Positions 28,911-37,433 of a stretch of 40,552 nt of DNA are shown piece by piece. Source of the stretch: CAZHGD01 sp964531735 (GTDB lineage Bacteria > Armatimonadota > UBA10988); the NCBI GenBank assembly GCA_964531735.1, contig CAZHGD010000055.1:1-40552 (forward strand). The letters are read 5' to 3'. The notes beneath the pieces are model-generated. The model was not told where the DNA came from and ran no database searches. It saw only the letters and a program-made list of their open reading frames with translations. Made by a program: the position numbers and the translations under genes. Positions within the stretch are counted from its first letter, which is position 1; each line of letters starts with the position of its first letter.

Positions 28911-31900
28911 TGCGGCCACCGCTCCAACAGACGCGTGCCCGGTGTGGGCACCATCACCTCGACCTCGCGCCCGCGGCCGACCGTCTCGCCAGTCAGCGCA
29001 TCGGTCAGCCGTTCGGCCGCCGGCAAGCGGACCTGGACCGGGCCACCGGTGGCGCTGTGTAGCATCAGCAGCGTGGCATCGGCCTGCACCAGCACCTCGG
29101 GCGTGGTCACGAACCGGTGGACGCCGGCCTCGTCCATCATGGCCGTGAGCACGGGCAACGGCAGCGACGCCAGCGCCGAGTAGAGCTGCCGCCGGCCGCG
29201 CTCTCCCTTGACCGCCAAGAGCGGCTCGCCCGCGGCGCGGCGACCCAGCACGGTGGCCGCCGGATCGCTGACCACCAGGCAGGGCTGCGCGCCACCCGGA
29301 CCGGGGTAGACGCGCCGGGTGGTCGTCTGCACCTCGCCGCGCAAGGCGACCAGGTCGCGCAGTCGGAGCGTGCCGATGCGGCCGCCATTGACGCCGTAGA
29401 GCACCACCTTGAACCCGCTCAGCGGCAGGCGCGGCCGCTGAGCGGGGCCGCGGTACCACGGCGCGCGCTCGAACGCGGCCAGCGGCCACTGATGCACCGC
29501 CGCGGCCGCGGTGACGGGCACCAGCGGCGCCACGAACTCGGCACTATCGGCGTCCTTGAGCACCAGCCGTACCGACGTGCCCACCACGGCGTCGGTGCCA
29601 CTGACCGTCAGACCGAGCCCCTCGGCCGCGGCCACCTCGGCGCGCAGGTGTACGTCGGACCAACCGTCGGTGGTGCCGACGCGCCAGTCGATGCCCGGAC
29701 CGGCGGCGGTGACCTCGAAGGCGGTGTACGACTTCTTCATGGTCGCCGCGTCGCGCGGGTTGTACCAGGCCGCCGCCTGGGCCGCCGCCGCGATCGGCTG
29801 GCGCTCGCGCGCGGTGATGCGGTGCGCCGACCGGGCGGGCAAGCCGGCCGTCAGACGGTCGTCGCCCACCACTTCGGCCTCTTCGGCGGTGACTCCGTCG
29901 GCCGGCAGACCGACCTGGAAGCCGGTCAGATCGGCCACCTGCGCAGCGCCGAACCGCTGACCGTCGGTGATGCCCGGCGCCCACAGCCAGATGGCCGCGC
30001 GACCGCTCACCGCCCGCTTGACCGCCGAGCGCGCGGCCGCGTCGGCCCGCAGGGCGTTGAGGAACACCAGCACCTTGTAACGCGACAGGTCGGCGGTGGC
30101 CAACTGCGGCAGCAGGATGAAGTCGCACGGCGCCCCGCTGCGGTTGAGCGCGCCGGTGACTTGGTCGACCATGGCGTAGTGCGTACGCATGGCAGCGCTA
30201 TCGCCCAGGTGATAGCAACTGGGCAGATCGGCCACCAGCGCCACCTCGGCCACCGAACGGGTCGGCCGCGCGCGCCGCCGCTCGGACAGGGCCACCAGTT
30301 GGCGCACCTCGCCGATCAGCTCGTCGTCATCGTACCAGCCGCCGCTGCCGTCGGCGCCGAAGTCGCACCACCAGAGGGCGCTGTGATGGGTCAGCGCGGT
30401 GGCCATCTCACGCCGGATGGCCGCCACCGAGGACGCCGTGTCGGCGACGCGCCCGTACTCCTCAATCGGGTGCAGGTGTGTCCGCGTGTCGGCCTCGATC
30501 ATGTGGACCTTGCCCGCCAGCGGGAAGGTGTCGATGATCGCGCGGCTGCGGCCGTCGTCGCCCATCAGCCGGTGGCTGTAGTCGTACGGCGCGGCGAAGT
30601 AGTCGATGGCGGGCGACCGCATGGCCTCGCTCAGTTCCAGGTGGCCGCCCTGGGTCTGCGGGTGTACGCCCTCGAAGTAGCCGTAGAAGGCACCCGTCAC
30701 CGTGCGGCCCCCACTGGCCCGGCGGGCCAGGGCGCAGAATTCGCCGACGCGCTGCGCGGTCAGCTCCTGCTGGCACCGGTAGTAGTCGATCACCGCCGCC
30801 CGCCGCGCGGGATCGCGCAGGCCCAGTGCATCGGCCGCCAGGCGTGGCGGCACGCCGGGCACAGCGGCGGTCGCGAAGGTCACCGTCGGGTCCTGCCAGG
30901 CCGCCTGCAAGCGCGCCACCTGGCCGCCATAGCGCTGCTGCAACCACTGCCGGAACCAGCGCGTCATCGCCGGTCCGGTGTCGGGCGACTGCTGACTCCA
31001 ACTGCCGTAGTAGTGCCACTCGGTGTAGATGCCGTAGCCGGGGTGATAGCCGATGACGCGCTTGCCCCAGGGCTGGCGCTCGAGGTGCTCGATGGCGGCG
31101 GTCCACAACCGGCCCATGTCCTCGCGCCAAGCGGCCGACGCGTAGGATGGGCGACGCACCCGGTCGCACTCGTCGGCGCCGCGCTGCACGGGGCCCGCGG
31201 CGTAGCCGACCAAGTCTTCCGGATGGGCATCCATCCAGGCTTCGGACGGCAACAGGTGCAGAATGAGCACCACGTACGCAGCCGGGTCGACACTTAGGTA
31301 GCCCCGCACCGTGGCGTCCAGGCGCGCGAAGTCGTACTGCCCCGGCACGCGCTCGAACGGCGCCAAATGCAGGTAGGCCGTGTAGACGTGTACGCCGGCG
31401 TCGCGGAACCGCGCAATCTGCCGGCGCCCGTGGGCCGTCAGCGGATCCACCGTGCCGCGGTAGAGCAGCGGCGGGCGTGGGCGCCCAGCGATGCGCAACA
31501 CGCAGTGGCCACCGTCGTAGCCCAACTCGGCCCTGGCCGGCGCCTCGGTGGCCAGGCTCGCCGGCACCCGCGTCAACTCGGCCATCCAGGCGTCGTGGCG
31601 AGTGAGGTCGTCCGGCTCCAGGAACGGCTTCATGTCGAACGACGGATGGTCGTACCACGGCTGTGCGAAGACGCTGCCCACGAGGCGGGCGGGCAGCCAG
31701 GCGCGGTCGTCGAAGCCGGCCCGCTGCCAGCCGTCCGGCGCCGTCTTGGCGGCCCGCCAGTCACCGTCGGTGAACACGCGCACGGTGCGGCCGGCGACGG
31801 TCTCGATGGTGGCATTGAGGATCAACCCGCCCGGTCCGCCGCTGTTGTGGACCCGGCAGGCCAGCACGTTGTCACCGGCCACGAGCACCTCGGTCAGGTC

Positions 31901-32158
31901 GTAGACCGTGCCGCCGAGACCATGCTCCACCGGCTTGGGCGCCGGTCGGCCGTTGACCCAGAGCGCCCCGCCGTCGTCAGCCAGCCAACGCAGCCGGGCG
32001 CGCTTTGGCGCCGCGTCGAGACGGACCACGCGCCGGAAGTAGCGGGTCTGCCCGGCGCCTTCCACCGCCGGCCGCTCGGGATACCAGATCCACGAGGCTG
32101 CGGTGGTCGGCTCGTCCGGTGACGCGCAGAACAGCAACAGGGCCAGCGAAAGCACCAC
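28907..32158 (-). CDS. Large exported GH42-like multidomain glycoside hydrolase
   Basis: The 1083-residue product has a short hydrophobic start (LSLALLLFCAS) as a signal peptide or lipoprotein-like anchor. Residues about 20-165 resemble the jelly-roll domain used by rhamnosidases and GH2 enzymes (RYFRRVVRLDAAP, ALWVNGRPAP, DNVLACRVHNSGG). Residues about 230-590 resemble a GH42 TIM barrel (GVHVYTAYLHLAPFE); Glu380 in IYTEWHYYG is the candidate acid/base. Residues about 640-740 look like a GATase-like trimerisation domain (LSRYKVLVFLNALRADA). The rest is beta-rich. It has the same architecture as the protein at 66-3416 but is not an obvious recent copy. GTG 32158 or 32155 follows GGGAGGT. Substrate unknown. 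Confidence 0.72.
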   Translation of the reverse strand: MVLSLALLLFCASPDEPTTAASWIWYPERPAVEGAGQTRYFRRVVRLDAAPKRARLRWLADDGGALWVNGRPAPKPVEHGLGGTVYDLTEVLVAGDNVLACRVHNSGGPGGLILNATIETVAGRTVRVFTDGDWRAAKTAPDGWQRAGFDDRAWLPARLVGSVFAQPWYDHPSFDMKPFLEPDDLTRHDAWMAELTRVPASLATEAPARAELGYDGGHCVLRIAGRPRPPLLYRGTVDPLTAHGRRQIARFRDAGVHVYTAYLHLAPFERVPGQYDFARLDATVRGYLSVDPAAYVVLILHLLPSEAWMDAHPEDLVGYAAGPVQRGADECDRVRRPSYASAAWREDMGRLWTAAIEHLERQPWGKRVIGYHPGYGIYTEWHYYGSWSQQSPDTGPAMTRWFRQWLQQRYGGQVARLQAAWQDPTVTFATAAVPGVPPRLAADALGLRDPARRAAVIDYYRCQQELTAQRVGEFCALARRASGGRTVTGAFYGYFEGVHPQTQGGHLELSEAMRSPAIDYFAAPYDYSHRLMGDDGRSRAIIDTFPLAGKVHMIEADTRTHLHPIEEYGRVADTASSVAAIRREMATALTHHSALWWCDFGADGSGGWYDDDELIGEVRQLVALSERRRARPTRSVAEVALVADLPSCYHLGDSAAMRTHYAMVDQVTGALNRSGAPCDFILLPQLATADLSRYKVLVFLNALRADAAARSAVKRAVSGRAAIWLWAPGITDGQRFGAAQVADLTGFQVGLPADGVTAEEAEVVGDDRLTAGLPARSAHRITARERQPIAAAAQAAAWYNPRDAATMKKSYTAFEVTAAGPGIDWRVGTTDGWSDVHLRAEVAAAEGLGLTVSGTDAVVGTSVRLVLKDADSAEFVAPLVPVTAAAAVHQWPLAAFERAPWYRGPAQRPRLPLSGFKVVLYGVNGGRIGTLRLRDLVALRGEVQTTTRRVYPGPGGAQPCLVVSDPAATVLGRRAAGEPLLAVKGERGRRQLYSALASLPLPVLTAMMDEAGVHRFVTTPEVLVQADATLLMLHSATGGPVQVRLPAAERLTDALTGETVGRGREVEVMVPTPGTRLLERWPQ

Positions 32159-32171
32159 GCACCTCCCAACG

Positions 32172-34010
32172 CTATTCGAGCACCAACAACCGCGGGGTGT
32201 CGCCCACCAGCAACTCGTAGGAGCCCGGCCGCACCGCTTCGAGACGTTGCCGATGTCCGGTCAGTGGGTCCAGCCAGTGCGCCTCGCGCACCGTGAACGG
32301 CAGGCCGGTCAGATCCAGGCGATAGGGCTCGTCGGCGCTGGGCACCCGCACGTCGTAGGTCATCTGATAGACTGCCACGATCACTTTCCGCTCGTCGACC
32401 TGCCAGGGCAGCACCGCCACCGTCTCACGGCTCCACAACGGCGGGTGGCGGTCGTCGCCGGCGAAGACCTTGCTCTGCGACCCGATGGCCGTGAGCGTCA
32501 CGCCGAGCGGCGCTGGTGGCGCCAACGGTCGGCTGCCGGCGAAGGCGCGCGTCAGGTGGCGCAACGCGCGCAGCGGCGGCGTCGCGTCGCGCTCGAAGTC
32601 GGGCTCCGCGGGCAGACTCTCGGGCAGCAGGCCGAAGTTGATCGGCGCGCCGTCTTGCGAGCAGTACCAGTGCAGCACGTCGACGCCCTTGTGGAGCCAG
32701 AAGCAGTAGCCCCGCAGCACGGCCTTCGCCTTCAGCGCCCAGGCCGCGGCCGGGTCGGTGACACCGCACTCGCGCGGGAGCACACCGTGCTCGGTGAGGT
32801 AGTGGTAGAACCGCGTCGTGCCCGGCGGGCAGCGGCGCCGGTCGACCGGATTCAGCAGGCGGGTCAGGCTCTCGGTCTTGTAGAACAGGTGCGCCCAGCC
32901 CTCAGGCAGGCAGAACTCCATCTGCGGCGTGTAGCCGTCGAGGTTCTCCTGCGGCTTGTCTTCCTGCTGCGGCAGTCGGCGCGGGCTGGTGCCGTAGGGA
33001 TGGTAGCTCTGCCCGTCCAGGTGCGGTGGCAGCTTTTCAATCGGCGTGTGAAAGAACGTCGTGTTGGAGAAGCCCCAGATCACGCGCAAGCTGGGGTCAT
33101 CGGCCTTGACAGCTTCGATGGTGCGCCGCCCGAGTTCCCAGCAGCGACCACCGGCATGCAGGAACTTGGCCTTGTCGACCACCAACTCGGGCGTATGGTA
33201 GTAGTTGATGTCGATGAACCGCGAGCCGAAGGTCAACTCGTTCCAGATCTCCAGGTCGAAGTCGGTGAGGCCCGCCTGCTTCACCACCTTGATGACCAGG
33301 CGCGCATAGCGCACCCAACCGGCGGCGGTCTCGTCGTACTCCGGCCGACCCACCGGGTAGAGCGGCAGGTACTTGAGCGTGGCCAGCCGCACCTGCTTGG
33401 CCGGTAGCGCCTTCGGCAGGGGCTTCGACAGCGTCGCTTCGCCGGTGGCAGGGTCGAGCTTGAGGATCAGCGCCTCGGCCGCCGCGCCACCGGGCAGGTT
33501 GCACAAGCCGGTCCGGCCCGGCTCGATGCCGTCGGTGCGCTGCAGCCTGATGGTGCGGCTGCCCGCCGGCGCCTCGGCCGCCAGTGCCACCTCCCAGAAC
33601 CGCGTCGGGCACGGGACACCGTGGTGCGCGTTGAGCAGCATCGTCGGCCGCAGTCCATACTGCCGGCAGGCGCGGAGCAGCCGCAACCAGCGCTCCTCGT
33701 CGTTGAGGCCGGTCTCATCCCAGCGCACTGAGCCCCAGCCGATCTCGATGCGCGCGGCGCGGACGCCGGCCTCGGCCAGCAGGCGCACCGCGTGCTCGGG
33801 CGTCCGGCCGCGCAGCTTCAGGTTGACACCGACCCCGTTGAGGAACTGCTCGCCGGTGCGCGTCTCCAGGTAGCCGCGCCACGGCTGCTTGTAGAAGCTG
33901 TGCTTCGGCCAGGGCACGTCCAGTTGCGTGGGATCCACATACGGCACCACCGGCTGTTCGGCGGCGACGAGCGGGCCGAGCAGTAGCAGCAGCCCCAACA
34001 GACCACGCAT
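32172..34010 (-). CDS. Exported clan GH-A glycoside hydrolase-like protein with barrel insertion
   Basis: The 612-residue product has a signal peptide (RGLLGLLLLLGPLVAAEQ) and a clan GH-A TIM barrel. GVNLKLRG and VRAARIEIGWGSV form early strands, DFDLEIWNELTFGS gives Asn257-Glu258 as acid/base, SYHPYG contains the usual His, and FYHYLTEHGV gives Glu407 as probable nucleophile. About residues 140-215 interrupt the barrel with a beta-rich insertion (TIRLQRTDGIEPG to AKQVRLATLKYLPLY). The C-terminal 100 residues form a beta-sandwich. The family is closest to GH39/GH5-like proteins by motif, but I cannot assign a number. It is the second gene of the minus operon, with short gaps of 13 bases to the next gene and 64 bases after the reductase. 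Confidence 0.75.
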   Translation of the reverse strand: MRGLLGLLLLLGPLVAAEQPVVPYVDPTQLDVPWPKHSFYKQPWRGYLETRTGEQFLNGVGVNLKLRGRTPEHAVRLLAEAGVRAARIEIGWGSVRWDETGLNDEERWLRLLRACRQYGLRPTMLLNAHHGVPCPTRFWEVALAAEAPAGSRTIRLQRTDGIEPGRTGLCNLPGGAAAEALILKLDPATGEATLSKPLPKALPAKQVRLATLKYLPLYPVGRPEYDETAAGWVRYARLVIKVVKQAGLTDFDLEIWNELTFGSRFIDINYYHTPELVVDKAKFLHAGGRCWELGRRTIEAVKADDPSLRVIWGFSNTTFFHTPIEKLPPHLDGQSYHPYGTSPRRLPQQEDKPQENLDGYTPQMEFCLPEGWAHLFYKTESLTRLLNPVDRRRCPPGTTRFYHYLTEHGVLPRECGVTDPAAAWALKAKAVLRGYCFWLHKGVDVLHWYCSQDGAPINFGLLPESLPAEPDFERDATPPLRALRHLTRAFAGSRPLAPPAPLGVTLTAIGSQSKVFAGDDRHPPLWSRETVAVLPWQVDERKVIVAVYQMTYDVRVPSADEPYRLDLTGLPFTVREAHWLDPLTGHRQRLEAVRPGSYELLVGDTPRLLVLE

Positions 34011-34074
34011 GACAAGCGCTCCGGTAGCCGCCGCGTTCGCGGCCGGCTGGTGCGGTCCTGCGTCGCGGCGCGAA

Positions 34075-35193
34075 TCAGGTCAGCAGCACGGGGCACGCGC
34101 GCTGGATCTCGGCGATCACCGCGCGGGCTTCGTCGTCCCACGGGAAGTCGGCCTGGGCCGCGAGTTGGCGCACGAAGTGCTCCACCTGCCGCCGCGCCGC
34201 GCCATAGCCGAACCGCGTGTAGAGGTCGTAGTAGATGACCTGCCGGCGCCAGTGCAGCTCGGGCGGTGCCGGCGGACAGTCGTCGCGTTGCAGGTAGCGC
34301 ACCTGCCCGTGCGCCGCGATGCGCTCGCGCAGCTCAGCCTTCTCGGCCGCCGTCATCGCCGCGGCCCGGCGCGCCGCGAAGCAGTTCTCCTCGGCGCGAG
34401 CGACGCTGCTGAACCGGGTCAGCAGGCAGTCGACCCCAGGGTGGCACAGTACGGCCAGCAGGGACGCCTGCCCTGGCGTGTCGACCAGGCCGGCGAAGTC
34501 GGCCCAGAACACACCCCACTCGCGCGCGGTGAGCCCGTCGATGGTCGGGAAGTTGGCGATCACGCCCAGGCCCTTCTCGCGGGCCAGCGGCAGGATCTCC
34601 TGCTCCACCGGCTCCACCATCACCAGCCCGAACGGCAGCTGCACCACTTCGAAGATGTCGGTCTCAATCAGCTCGCGCAGCCGCTTGATATCGAGCCCGG
34701 CGAAGTAGTCGTAGCTGAAGGCCAGATGCCGGCACAAGCCACGCTCGCGCGCCTTGATCGCGCCGTCGATGACGCCGCCGCGCTTCAGACATGCCGCCAG
34801 GCGGTCCTCGCTCCAGCAGCCGTGTGGCGCGTAGAACAGGTCGATGACGTCGGTACCCAGGCGCGACAGGCTGGTCTCGATGTCGCGGAGCGTCTGGTCG
34901 GCGTCCACCGGGTGCGACTTGGTCGCCAACTGGTACTCGCCGCGATGCGCGTTCAGGTGGCGGCCGATCAGCAGCTCGCTGTCCTGGTAGGCCGGGGCCG
35001 TGTCGATGAAGTTGCCACCGCGCCGGGCGTAAGCCTGCCAGATGGCCTCGGCGGCCGCGGTGTCGTCGGGCAACCCGATGGCGCCCCAGCCGATGCTGGC
35101 CACGGTCAAGCCACTGCGGCCGAGGGTGACCTGCGGCACGGCCTCGGGCAAGGCGCCCGCCTCGATCAGCTCGGTCGTGGTGCGAATAGCCAT
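34075..35193 (-). CDS. Aldo/keto reductase family oxidoreductase
   Basis: The 372-residue product has the aldo/keto reductase barrel with the catalytic tetrad readable: Asp64 and Tyr69 in NFIDTAPAYQDSE, Lys92 in LATKSH and His124 in YAPHG. It starts QVTLGRSGLTVASIGWGAIG, the usual family opening. It would reduce or oxidise a sugar or aldehyde with NADP(H) in the cytoplasm. ATG 35193 is chosen, with GGAG eight bases before it; the longer frame runs into the divergent promoter gap. It is the first gene of the operon with two glycosidases and the URO-D protein, suggesting a role in processing the released sugar. Substrate unknown. Confidence 0.88.
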   Translation of the reverse strand: MAIRTTTELIEAGALPEAVPQVTLGRSGLTVASIGWGAIGLPDDTAAAEAIWQAYARRGGNFIDTAPAYQDSELLIGRHLNAHRGEYQLATKSHPVDADQTLRDIETSLSRLGTDVIDLFYAPHGCWSEDRLAACLKRGGVIDGAIKARERGLCRHLAFSYDYFAGLDIKRLRELIETDIFEVVQLPFGLVMVEPVEQEILPLAREKGLGVIANFPTIDGLTAREWGVFWADFAGLVDTPGQASLLAVLCHPGVDCLLTRFSSVARAEENCFAARRAAAMTAAEKAELRERIAAHGQVRYLQRDDCPPAPPELHWRRQVIYYDLYTRFGYGAARRQVEHFVRQLAAQADFPWDDEARAVIAEIQRACPVLLT

Positions 35194-35329
35194 CGGAGGT
35201 ACTCCCGCGTCTCGCGCCCGGATTCCGAGCGACCGGCGAATCCCCTCCTTGGCGGCGCGGATCGCGGAAGGGCTTCGACGGTGGCCGCCGAACGGCACCG
35301 GCAGCACAACTTGTCACGGAGACGAGCGA

Positions 35330-36115
35330 ATGGGACGGATCAACCAGTCGTACTGCTATCCCATGTATAACCGCGGCGGCATCGGCCTCGAAGAGCTGAT
35401 CGCCGGCACCGCCGAGATAGGCTTCGCCGCCGTCGAGCTCTGGGGCCGCGCCGGGGCGCCGTTCGACGACATCGTCAAGTTGGCTGCCAAGCATGGCCTG
35501 CGGGTGGCCAGCATGGTCGGTCACGGTGGCGGTCTGTGCAAGCCGGCCGCGCACGAGCAGATCGAGGCCGACCTGCGCGAGAGCATCACCATCGCCGCCG
35601 ACCTGAACATTCCGGGGCTGATCTGCCTGAGCGGCAACCGCGAAGGCATGGACGACTACACCGGCCTGCTGAACAGCGCCGCGGTCCTCAAGCGTGTGGC
35701 GCCGTTCGCCGAGGAAAAGGGCGTCAACCTGAACGTCGAGCTGCTCAACAGCAAGGTCAACCATCCGGACTACATGGCCGACCGGACGCTGTGGGCGGTC
35801 TGCCTGTGCGAGCTGGTGCAGTCGCCGCGGGTCAAGATCCTCTATGACATCTATCACATGGCCATCATGGAAGGCGACCTGATCCGCAACATTCGCGACT
35901 GGGGCAAGTACTTCGGCCACTACCACACCGCGGGCAACCCCGGCCGCAACGACATCGACGACCAGCAGGAGATCTACTATCCGGCGGTCATGCGCGCGAT
36001 CGTCGAGACCGGCTACGACCTCTACGTGGCCCACGAGTTCGCGCCGAAGAAGGCCGACACGCCGGCCGACGTGCTGGCTTCGCTGAAGCAGGCGTTCGAG
36101 GCGTGTGACGTCTGA
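35330..36115 (+). CDS. Hydroxypyruvate-isomerase-like / xylose-isomerase-fold protein, copy 1
   Basis: The 261-residue product is a xylose-isomerase-like TIM barrel of the hydroxypyruvate isomerase group. Metal and catalytic ligands are in place: Glu137 (LNVELLNSK), Asp173 (ILYDIYHM), His199 (GHYHTAGNPGR) and Glu236 (VAHEF). It opens MGRINQSYCYPMYNRGG. Family members isomerise or epimerise small sugars or keto acids with a divalent metal. It is divergent from the aldo/keto reductase operon across a 136-base gap. The frame is open upstream of 35330, but the family start and a GGAG fix this ATG. Its close paralogue lies at 37434 beyond a sigma-factor gene; the two share about two thirds of residues in the C-terminal half by eye. 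Confidence 0.85.
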   Translation: MGRINQSYCYPMYNRGGIGLEELIAGTAEIGFAAVELWGRAGAPFDDIVKLAAKHGLRVASMVGHGGGLCKPAAHEQIEADLRESITIAADLNIPGLICLSGNREGMDDYTGLLNSAAVLKRVAPFAEEKGVNLNVELLNSKVNHPDYMADRTLWAVCLCELVQSPRVKILYDIYHMAIMEGDLIRNIRDWGKYFGHYHTAGNPGRNDIDDQQEIYYPAVMRAIVETGYDLYVAHEFAPKKADTPADVLASLKQAFEACDV

Positions 36116-36199
36116 GTCGTTGGTTGCCGCCTGGGACCGGTCCGCTCGCGTCACGAATCACCGGTGCCCCGCATCGGGTAATGTCGGAGGCGCTGACGC

Positions 36200-37348
36200 A
36201 TGTCCGACGACATCGAGCGACTGGTCCGGGCGGCCCAGAGCGGTGACTCGGGGGCTTTCGATACCCTCGTGCGCCAGTACCGGCGGCTGGTCCAGGCGGT
36301 GGCGATGGCGCGGCTTCAGGATCCCGAGGCCGCGGCCGATGCCTGCCAGGAAGCGTTCCTGACCGCCTATCGCCGTCTGCCGCAGTTGCGCGAGCCGGCG
36401 CGGTTCGAAGCCTGGTTGTGCCGCATCGCGGCCAACTGGGCGCAGCAACTGCTGCGCCGGCGGCGCCGCGAAGTGGTCGCGCTGCAGGGCTGGAGCGCCG
36501 ATGGCGCCCAGCCGGCGGCGCGGCCGGTGACGGCCCTGCCTGCACCCGTTGTGGCAGCCCTCCATCAACTGACTCCGGCCGAACGCGAGACTCTCTGCCT
36601 GCGCTACGGCGCCGGCCTCGCGCACCGGCGGATCGCGGCCCTGTTGGGCATTTCCGAAGCGGCGTCGCGCGCCCGGTTGCGGCGCGCCTTGCAGGCGGCC
36701 CGGTGCAACCTGGCACCGGCCGTCGACGCCGCGCTCGGAGACGGCGACCAGATCGTGGAGCGGGTCATGGACGAGGTGTATCGCATTCGCAAGTCGGCGC
36801 AAGCCGAGGCCGTGCTGTCAGGCCGGATTCACCGTGAGCTGCTGGGCCTCCTGGCCGAAGGGCCACAGACGCCGACCGAGATCGCCGCCAAGCTCGGCCT
36901 GGACGTGCGCCGGGCGCGCCAGCAGGCGCAAGAGCTGGTGCGCCTGGGCCTGGCCCAGGAGGCGGCCCCGAGCCGCGGCCGGCGCGGCGCGGCCTATCAG
37001 GCGGTGGCCAAGCTGTTCCAGGTGGAGCAGCTCCTGGACGACACAGAGTACCTGCCGCAGATCCTGCTCGGTGGAGTGCAGCACGTCGTTGCGGCGGCCG
37101 CCGAAGCCTACCAGGCCGAGGGCGTCGACGCCGTCGGGATCGGCCGGACCGTGGTGCTCACCTGCCGGTGCACGCCCGACTCAGCGAATCTCGCCGCCGA
37201 GCGGCTTCTAGAGGTGGCCGGCGAAGTGGTCGCGGAGTTCGGCAACGAGAGCGACGGCCGCGAGGTCGCCGTCATGGTGGCGGTGCTGCCGCAGCCGGCG
37301 GGCAGCGACCAGGCCATCCCGGCACTCGAGCAGGCTCCGGCAGATTGA
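36200..37348 (+). CDS. ECF RNA polymerase sigma factor with extra C-terminal winged-helix and domain of unknown function
   Basis: The 382-residue product begins as an ECF sigma factor. Region 2 is about residues 8-85 (DPEAAADACQEAFLTAYRRL; RFEAWLCRIAANWAQQLLRRR). Region 4 is about 115-170 (LTPAERETLCLRYGAGLAHRRIAALLGISEAASRARLRRA). Unlike ordinary ECF factors (about 170-200 residues), it continues with a predicted winged helix at about 208-270 (HRELLGLLAEGPQTPTEIAAKLGLDVRRARQQAQELVRLG). A further 110-residue domain (FQVEQLLDDTEYLPQILLGG to the end) has VDAVGIGRTVVLTCRC and VAVMVAVLPQP. GGAGG at 36186-36190 precedes ATG 36200. No anti-sigma gene is adjacent; the extra domains may replace it. 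It sits between the two isomerase-like genes, suggesting it may control them. Confidence 0.82.
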   Translation: MSDDIERLVRAAQSGDSGAFDTLVRQYRRLVQAVAMARLQDPEAAADACQEAFLTAYRRLPQLREPARFEAWLCRIAANWAQQLLRRRRREVVALQGWSADGAQPAARPVTALPAPVVAALHQLTPAERETLCLRYGAGLAHRRIAALLGISEAASRARLRRALQAARCNLAPAVDAALGDGDQIVERVMDEVYRIRKSAQAEAVLSGRIHRELLGLLAEGPQTPTEIAAKLGLDVRRARQQAQELVRLGLAQEAAPSRGRRGAAYQAVAKLFQVEQLLDDTEYLPQILLGGVQHVVAAAAEAYQAEGVDAVGIGRTVVLTCRCTPDSANLAAERLLEVAGEVVAEFGNESDGREVAVMVAVLPQPAGSDQAIPALEQAPAD

Positions 37349-37383
37349 GGAGGGCTGGCGCGCCCGGCGGCGAAGCCCGCCCG

Positions 37384-37399
37384 CGGCAGGCACCTGCCG
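37384..37399 (+). other. Short perfect inverted repeat
   Basis: Seven-base arms (37384-37390 and 37393-37399) face each other in the 85-base gap between the sigma-factor gene and the second isomerase gene. The two-base gap forces a small loop by opening one pair. It could be a weak attenuator or operator. Confidence 0.3.
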
Positions 37400-37433
37400 G
37401 GCCGCCGGCCATCTTGGCCGAGGAGCATTCTCG

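Noticed and set aside
29117..31297. 726-residue plus-strand frame opposite the second GH42-like gene
   Set aside because: Long open antisense frame due to high GC; Arg/Gly/His-rich with no motif.
36158..36802. 214-residue minus-strand frame opposite the sigma factor
   Set aside because: No motif, while the sense frame has sigma regions 2 and 4 and a good ribosome site.
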